Positions 57,290 through 64,000 of a stretch of DNA of 64,000 bases are shown piece by piece; the stretch's first letter is position 1, and every line of letters begins with the position of its first letter. Both the position numbers and the translations under genes were made by a program. The notes below the pieces were generated by a model. That model saw only the letters and a program-made list of their open reading frames with translations. It had not been told where the DNA came from and ran no database searches. The DNA is from Drosophila miranda (Eukaryota; Arthropoda; Insecta; Diptera; Drosophilidae): contig NC_046677.1 in assembly GCF_003369915.1 (NCBI RefSeq), positions 18,804,913-18,868,912 of the forward strand, read 5' to 3'.

Positions 57290-58301
57290 CTGGAATATTA
57301 CAATTACAAACAAAACATATTGATTTATTTGTATATAAACGTTTAACAGAATTATGTAATGAAAACAAACATAATTTCACGCAACACAGTTTTTTTTTGT
57401 GTGTAGCTTTAAAACTACATTATACCAGGGCTTCCCGCATAGTCCAAAGCTCTATACTAACATTCTGTTTTATTCAATCGTCTTAAAAATATACCAATTA
57501 TTCTTATGCGGTCCTTATAGTTCTTTTAAGAATAAAATTCAAATTATATATAATATAGCCCTTTATAAATCTATTCAGCAACCTAAACGCTCGCAAATGA
57601 TAACGCAACAAAACTCGGAATCGGATCAAAACAGATAGAAATATGATTCATATGTCGTTAATTTTCTATACCTATAGAAGATCCGCATGGGCATGCAAGT
57701 AATAGTGTTAGCGAGCCTTTTGAAAGACTTGTTTTCTCACTTGCCCTCACTTTCTCCTCACGGACATTTCGGACGTTGCTTGAGGTTATCTAATAGTCAG
57801 TCATGTTAACAGTCAGCAATAACGATGTACACAGTATCAAAACGATTCATGTATATCCTTAACGCTGACTCATTCACTCAAGACATACATATATATGTAG
57901 CTGTCGTGTAACTTTTGATAATGAAAGTGTGGGAGTAGTATTTAATTGAGTTTAGCGAAATGAAATAATTGTTTGTTAAGTGTGCACTCGTGCAGGACAC
58001 TAGTATGTACAGATGCAAAATCTACAGCTATACCAATTCCACCTCAATGTGTTCGAATCTGACGAATTTTATCGATTTAAAAATATTCAGATCACTAAAT
58101 AAAATTGTGGCGAGTACTGCGCCTCTTGAATCCCGATGTGGACGTGTTGCTTATACATTTACATAATTTGTACGTACAATAAGCATCGCCATTCCACACA
58201 CACGCATATTAGTGCCATGAAGAAGGCAAACTAACTATGGCGCAGACATAGAGAGAGACATGTGGGTTTAGGCTTTATTTATAAAACTGTAATTTTCAAA
58301 G

Positions 58302-58730
58302 ATCTCAGGCTCTAGAAATTTTCCTTTTGGTCCAAGAAACTCACTCAAAAATTATAGCCCGTCTCGACAACGTTTAGAAGGCATCTCTGACCGGATTGAA
58401 CGCTCTGACAGAATTAATACAGCTTTGCGAGCTGTTTATTCTATGAAGGATTATATTCAAATACTGACCAAAGAAGAAAAGTTTAGTATGAAAATTGGAA
58501 ACTTAACTGCTTATTGTTGGCCTGTATATTATTTAATTGTTGGGGCTGGATTATATCTTAATATTCGAAAACATAAAAAAGTGCAATCCGATCGGTCGGG
58601 AACTATTTTATCCTTAACAAAAGGGAACAGAATTACCCACCCGTCTCCAAAATACGACACCTCATTGTATGTTAACGAAAGGATCTCTAATGCAGTGATC
58701 ACACATTTACATGTTTTGCAGTGCACTTGA
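58302..58730 (+). CDS. candidate exon, small membrane protein
   Basis: After a possible acceptor (AATTTTCAAAG, 58301) the frame is open for 142 codons to a TGA at 58728. It begins with a Ser/Arg/Asn-rich part (NYSPSRQRLEG), then a charged helical stretch (DRIERSDRINTALRAVYSM), then KIGNLTAYCWPVYYLIVGAG, a probable membrane segment, and a polar tail. No ATG supports a start before residue 42, so it would be a non-first exon. I do not recognise the protein. The organised order of charged helix, membrane segment and polar tail argues against chance. Confidence 0.35.
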   Translation: MSGSRNFPFGPRNSLKNYSPSRQRLEGISDRIERSDRINTALRAVYSMKDYIQILTKEEKFSMKIGNLTAYCWPVYYLIVGAGLYLNIRKHKKVQSDRSGTILSLTKGNRITHPSPKYDTSLYVNERISNAVITHLHVLQCT

Positions 58731-58744
58731 GTGCGTAGACATAT

Positions 58745-58830
58745 CACAAATGTCTAGGCCAGTGGACGGCTCGGTCATACCTAGTGTCCAAAACATGCGA
58801 TTTTGACCGACCACTGATCTAGGCACATAA
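58745..58830. repeat. imperfect hairpin of about 85 bp
   Basis: TGTCTAGGCCAGTGGACGGC followed by TCGGTC on the left pairs with GACCGACCACTGATCTAGGC on the right, with a short loop. It directly follows the candidate exon at 58302-58730. Confidence 0.5.
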
Positions 58831-59614
58831 TACAGCATATGCAAAGTTTAATGAGCCCGTTACAATAATTTTGCAGTCTAAATATATGGGTAAGTTCTCA
58901 GAGCATATGCATATACTTGGTTTTGTAAACGTTTTAATTCATAGAATCCGCTTGTGTTAAAAAAACTAATGTCTCTGAATAAATATCCCAAAAGATAAAA
59001 CTAAAATGAAGCTCAATTATCCTGAAAGCAAGAACAGTGGTTTTAAATGTGAATGCGCCTTTCGTTTCCATTATTTTTTCCATGACTGTATGTACTTAAT
59101 TTTCAAAAAAGTTGTGATCAAATAAATATTACAGATGTGATGAAAACAAAAAATCGAAGAACAAACGTTGCGCTTTGACACAACTCGATCTCATTTATAG
59201 ACAATGACTATAGACTGTAAAGTCAAACTACAGACTGGTAAAGGAAAACTAAGCGTTTTTGAACAACAAATTTTTTGCGTACTAGCAATTTCTATCTACA
59301 GATATTCGAGTTGTATAGATACGATGACTCTGTATGTGGTCAAGATATAAAACTTACGCTGATAAAGAGCACGGCAGCGGCAAAGGAACGATTGCATAAC
59401 ACTCCAACATCCCTCAAAATTTAACAAGAGTCAAGAATATTAAAGCTGATTTAAATATATCCCTTTAATTGTTGTAGAAACAACCTAGTGTCTACATTTT
59501 AAATATATGAAATACATATACGTATATCCACATTATTTATGGTGGACTAAGCACCGAACAAATTATGGAAATAAATTAAAAATTATGAAGAACCTATCGA
59601 CAGCTTCTTAACGT
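58831..59614. other. spacer downstream of the TTLL gene
   Basis: No gene recognised. If the TTLL gene has a further 3' exon and untranslated region, they should lie in this stretch, but I could not identify them. Confidence 0.4.
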
Positions 59615-62600
59615 TTATATATCCATAATTATTAATGCGGAAAAACTTACCTTTTTGTTTGGAGATGTTGGAACTTGGAGATGATATTTGTTTTGACAAT
59701 AATCACGTAACAGTGCGATGCCCTCCGCACGATTGTTTGCGTAGCGCGACTCCCAGGCATCTAACAGACGATTGTAATATCGTGGGGTATCATTATATTT
59801 TAGGTACTTATGAGTTTGATCAGTTGGGAAGATACGTTCTAGGGGTGCGCATCGTGCCAACTCATCTTCCGCTATGATGAGACATCGTACATCATCAGGA
59901 GTTAATTTATGCAGAATTGCGTCTATGTACTGTTAAAAAATGTTACATTTTGAGAATGTATGCTAACATGGAACCTGCAAGTTAATCCTTACCTCATTCC
60001 TATCGTCCATCGACTTTCGTGTGAATGTGTTATGCTTTTCCTTCTCTTCGCGAGATAAATAGTTTATGTAGAGTCGCTTATCGTAACACATTTGTGTGCC
60101 ACTTGGAAAAGAGAGTTCGGCAGCTAGCTCTTTTTGCTCCTCTTGAGTCAGTTTTGGAGGCACCTACAATGTTTAGTTAGGGGAATGCAGATTTAAAAAA
60201 GTCCATTTTATAGCTTACGTTATACAGTGCCGTGTTTAGCACACCTTGTACAAGGGGGGCCTTGACATGGGAGTCCAATGGCAATTCAGAGTGTAAACTT
60301 GGAGATATATTAACTTCTAATAGCCACGGAACTAAATCTGAGTCCAAAATTACATCAAAGCCAAACAGCTCAAAGCAGCTGTATTTTGACTCAACGTTGG
60401 CTCTAATCATGGTATTTATACCATTCTCGCCAGCTAGAATGGTCCGCAGAACTAAACTTCTCAAGGCATCCCACAGACAGTCCGTTCGGACCCCTCGGTT
60501 AGCTAAATATGTCCAAAGAGACTTTATGGTCCATTTATGACCATGGCAGGCATTTACATCTTCATTTTTTGAGTAATTAGAAGAGAACTTGTTGATGCTA
60601 TAATTTGTCAAATGCATGCACCTATCGCCTAAAGTGTCTGCCCTGGAACTGTACTTTACTGTGGATACGAAAATCATCAAATCAAATATACTCCTTAAGG
60701 GGCTTGTGGAAGGTACATACCTGAAGCGAATCGAGCCAAGCCGTTGTGATACATGAAAACTCTCAACGGGTTTACGGATGTAACGAGGACATACAGACGC
60801 AAGTCGAATTTGCTTCCATTGATAAGTAGTGGACGCTCTATATATCTATAAGACAACAAAAATAACCATTAACTAAATATACAATTTATATGCATTGTTT
60901 GGCATACTTTTGCACGATAAGTGGTTTTCGCTTTGGGATCTGTCCCCATCTATTAATCACGCGAATACCAGCCCCTCGCGCACTGGCCGGTGGCTTGATA
61001 ATCCACTTAGTATTGCGCTGTGAGTATTTTGGCCAATGCCGGCGTAATGCACATAGATCGTTGGGGATAATGTATGTTCGTGGCATGAAGCCAAACTCTT
61101 TGTTGCTGTGCTTGCTCATCTGCCTTTGCAAGTTTTTCCAGCAGGAATCCTTTCTTCCTATACGAAAGGAGCCTGGCAGGTGGTTTATTTTCTGATATGA
61201 ACGGATGGTCTTGAAACAAGGCGACTTTAAATGCTTGCCCCACACTCCCATCCAATCGTTGGTTTCTGTTAATTTCTTGATTAATTTTAATTTGATTATA
61301 ATGAAGTACAAATATAACTTACTCTTTAACATTCGCATTCCGCTGTTGGCTAGAATCAGGCGCACAACTTTTGGCATTATGCTGGTAACCCGCCACTTGA
61401 GCACTCTATGGAGCTCGGGCGGAACCCTTGGACCCTTTGTTGTGTTCGATGAGAACGACAAATACGGTGGTACGTAGGGAAATAAACTGGGTACCAAGAG
61501 CGAGTCTGGATTCTTAAGGTCATATTCAGAAGACTGATCCGACAACAAACTTGGTGTGCTTTGGGCTGATGTAAATCTATCCACGGAATGCGTAAGCTTA
61601 TACGCATGGGCCCGGTAGCCATCTTCAGCGTCGGAGATCAAGCTTTCAGTGTCACTTTCGTCGAAATTTGAAACTAATAATTTAACATTGAATAGAGAAA
61701 TCATATTAAAGGAAGTAATTTTGAATACTCTTACTATTGTCCAAGTCGTCGTCATCTTCGAAATTAGGATTCCGATCAGAGTCTGTATGACTTCGAAAGA
61801 CTTCATCTTTGGATTCAGGATCAACTAATAGAACTGTGGGAATGTCGTCTTCGGCTCCCAGTGACTTGGAGATTTGGTTTTTCGCGTTTAAATTTCGATG
61901 TGTCGCGAACTGTAGCTTGCGCCCTATTCGCGGACTTTGAGTACTGTACAACAAGACTTTGTGAACCGTGGTCAATGACTTTTTAACGGAAGATGTGGTT
62001 CCTTTGGTTTTTTTTTTATTCACAGGCAAACGTGGCGGCGTCTGATCTAAAGGTTTTTCCGTACTTTCATTGTTGTTATTAGCTGAATCAGCTCCTGAAC
62101 AATATATTTTATTATTCTCAGACAATGTAAAGCGACGATGTATCGGATCGAATTGAGTTTCTATAATAGCCTCAGAGTCATATAAATCTTTTATATCCAG
62201 ATATTCTTCTTCAGTCTTCTTCAGCAAAGATTCAGGATAATCTACAGCTTCTGCCCAGCCATTGTCGCTATAATCGATAGACAAATAATTACTGGGTAAT
62301 TTTTCCTTTAGTACGTGTTTTTCGAAAGGCGAATTACGACCAACGTTCTTTGATGGTTCTCTTTGACCGGCAGTGGTCGCATTAACATCCCGAGGGTCTC
62401 GTCGACCTGGGGAGTTTTGAAATTCAGTCATTGGCAGTTTTCGGTTACTTGTGACTGACGGAAGATTCGAAACTTTTTTAGTTCCACGGTTATAAAAATA
62501 TGAAAAATAGTGTTCGTAGTGCTGGTTTGTCGTATGATAAGGCGTAGGTACTTCTGATCTGCAATATATATAGAAAAGAAAGTGTTATTAATTTCATAAA

Positions 62601-63420
62601 ATTAATATATAATAGAGAATTTTGCAAGTATCATACAGTATATGTATAAGGAAGAGTATACAGGTCATATGTATATGTGGTTTTTATGTTTGTAAATGTG
62701 TATGCATTCAAGAGGTTTACTTTTACTCGACAACATATTTCTTGTTTTGGATTTTTCAGACGTATTTTAAGTGGACTTTTCCCAACGAAATACTACTGTG
62801 TGCGTGTATTAGAGGAATGTAATTACAAGCAGGACAATAACAGAAAATGAATTTCAAAATTACAGTATAGATTCCCATGTTGGTTCTGGCGATGGAGAAT
62901 TCTGGCCGTTATCTCTATCTGGGATATTTTCCAGATAATCAGTTCTACGAGTTGTTCTTGCTTTCCAGTTCTTTTGTTCCTGTTCCGCGAAAATATCTGT
63001 TTTTAGCACCCTTGGCTCATCGTTGCCGGCGACATATTCACGCATGTTGTGCTGTGTACCATTTAAATATTCTTCTGCTTGACGAACTGGCTGGTAGATG
63101 TATCCTCGACTCTTGTTTGATAACGCCACACCGATATTACTTCGTTGATCGGCAGCACAGCACGCAGAATCGAGCGCCCAATGGCCAGGTGTCTGACGGT
63201 AGTTCGATCTGGATATTTTCTTGAGAACGGCCTCCTTTGTAGATTCTTGGTTTGATGGCAGATTTTGATTTTGCCGGCTCCAGCTAGGACCACTTACGTT
63301 TGCGTTATTGTAATAATTAAATGTATTGTCCACACTACTGTAATGCGGTGCTGATTTTTCTTTCTTGGTACTTTTGTTGTTATTTGAATTTGTCAAGTAA
63401 TAATCGCTTTTGTTATGCAT
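59615..63420 (-). CDS. TTLL4B: tubulin polyglutamylase, TTLL4 type
   Basis: TTLL4 enzymes use ATP to add glutamate side chains to tubulin and some other proteins. Exons in transcription order: 63420-62864, 62558-61735, 61673-61323, 61265-60908, 60845-60721, 60658-60219, 60163-59993, 59929-59651. That is 1035 residues, or 1047 if the frame is read on through the last donor to a TAA at 59615. The first 480 residues are disordered and Asn/Ser-rich with an acidic patch (FEDDDDLDN). The TTL domain follows: [53 protein letters not shown] (ATP site), [41 protein letters not shown] and [11 protein letters not shown]. The C-terminal [10 protein letters not shown]...RIFP matches TTLL4. Synteny suggests TTLL4B (CG16833). 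A strong GTAAG donor at 59650 implies a last exon I could not find. Confidence 0.88.
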
Positions 63421-63783
63421 GTCGAATTGTAGTCATATAGTTATGAGGCGAAAGAAAACGTGTACATAACCACGTAGGAGCAATAGTCTGTCCTTTGATG
63501 CCGTAAATCAATACATGTATGTTTTATGCGCATATTTTTTTCCCCTAAAATTAATTAATGTGAATGATTTATTGGAACATATATAGATATTTTTTTGGTT
63601 TAAAGATATCTAAGAATCAAATAATGTAATAACATCGCCAATAATATCATCAATGTACAATTAGCACAAATGTATGTACACCAAAATTTAGATGTACATA
63701 TGTTAATTGATAATTTTGGTTACCATTAAGTCTCGAAGTCATCGATTCCATACTATAAACAGGTCAAATATACAAAAACTTAC

Positions 63784-63894
63784 TTGATTGCAAATATGTG
63801 ACCTTATCTTTTGCTGTGTGCCACCGTGTAGAAGAACTTTGATAGACACCGCGCTTTTGCTTGCTGTGGTAATTCTTTTAGGCACTCCACTCAT
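63784..63894 (-). CDS. possible upstream first exon of the TTLL gene
   Basis: An ATG at 63894 (minus) opens 37 codons (MSGVPKRITTASKSAVSIKV, then LLHGGTQQKI and RSHICNQ) ending at a strong donor CAA|GTAAGT at 63783, phase 0. No exon between here and 63420 joins it in frame to the TTLL reading frame, so it may belong to an alternative transcript, carry an upstream frame, or belong to a different gene. Confidence 0.4.
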
Positions 63895-64000
63895 CTATAT
63901 ACATGTGTATGTATATAGGTCAATAGCATATATTTTAAACAAGGTTGCAGATCCAACCTAAAAACACGAGGATACAAAATTAGAACGGTAGTCTGACAAA

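Noticed and set aside
1-64000. CRISPR arrays, operons, ribosome binding sites, tRNA or rRNA genes
   Set aside because: The DNA is animal nuclear sequence; no spaced direct repeats of CRISPR type and no cloverleaf or rRNA sequence were recognised by eye.

Overview
The window is nuclear DNA of a Drosophila species. Genes are split by short GT-AG introns, the A+T-rich spacers carry many CATATGTA-type microsatellites and DINE-1/INE-1 repeat fragments, and several genes are recognisable as the set found around chromosome 2L region 32C of D. melanogaster. I cannot name the species. Much of aub and Art8 differs from what I recall of D. melanogaster, and the DINE-1 type points to another melanogaster-group lineage. 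Gene names come from recognised protein motifs and remembered family sequences, not from a search.

Layout, left to right. 1-9.6 kb: one unassigned low-complexity coding exon (minus), then about 7.4 kb of repeat-rich spacer with a Helitron relic and DINE-1 fragments. 9.66-13.66 kb: RluA-2, an RPUSD2-type pseudouridine synthase (plus). 14.48-18.26 kb: a 3.8-kb foldback element with 0.7-0.8 kb inverted arms, ending next to the Grip75 promoter. 18.5-21.5 kb: Grip75 (gamma-tubulin complex, plus). 21.56-24.30 kb: Cog4 (Golgi tether, minus), convergent with Grip75 at 30 bp. 26.0-27.0 kb: RpL9 (minus). 29.58-34.64 kb: Nup154 (nuclear pore, plus). 34.80-35.88 kb: Art8 (arginine methyltransferase, minus).

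35.6-52.35 kb is the most striking part: an approximately 8.3-8.4 kb direct tandem duplication carrying the whole aubergine (aub) gene, the Art8 promoter with the first codons of Art8, and a BEL/Pao integrase fragment at the distal end. The two aub copies look identical in almost every coding exon. The proximal copy lacks one C in a C-run of exon 2 and hits a stop after 50 codons, while the distal copy reads open for 852 residues. The second Art8 5' end is a truncated fragment with a 79-bp deletion.

52.35-59.6 kb: spacer with a Tc1-family deletion derivative, a tandem repeat and two unassigned candidate coding exons. 59.6-63.9 kb: a TTLL4-type tubulin polyglutamylase gene (minus, probably TTLL4B) and a possible upstream exon.

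The genes are unrelated housekeeping functions apart from aub, the germline piRNA-guided slicer that silences transposons; its duplication sits in a transposon-littered interval. Three of the housekeeping promoters (Grip75, Cog4, Art8) share one oriented module: a GGTCACACT Motif-1 site preceded by TATACC-type repeats, with a DRE-like site in two of the three.
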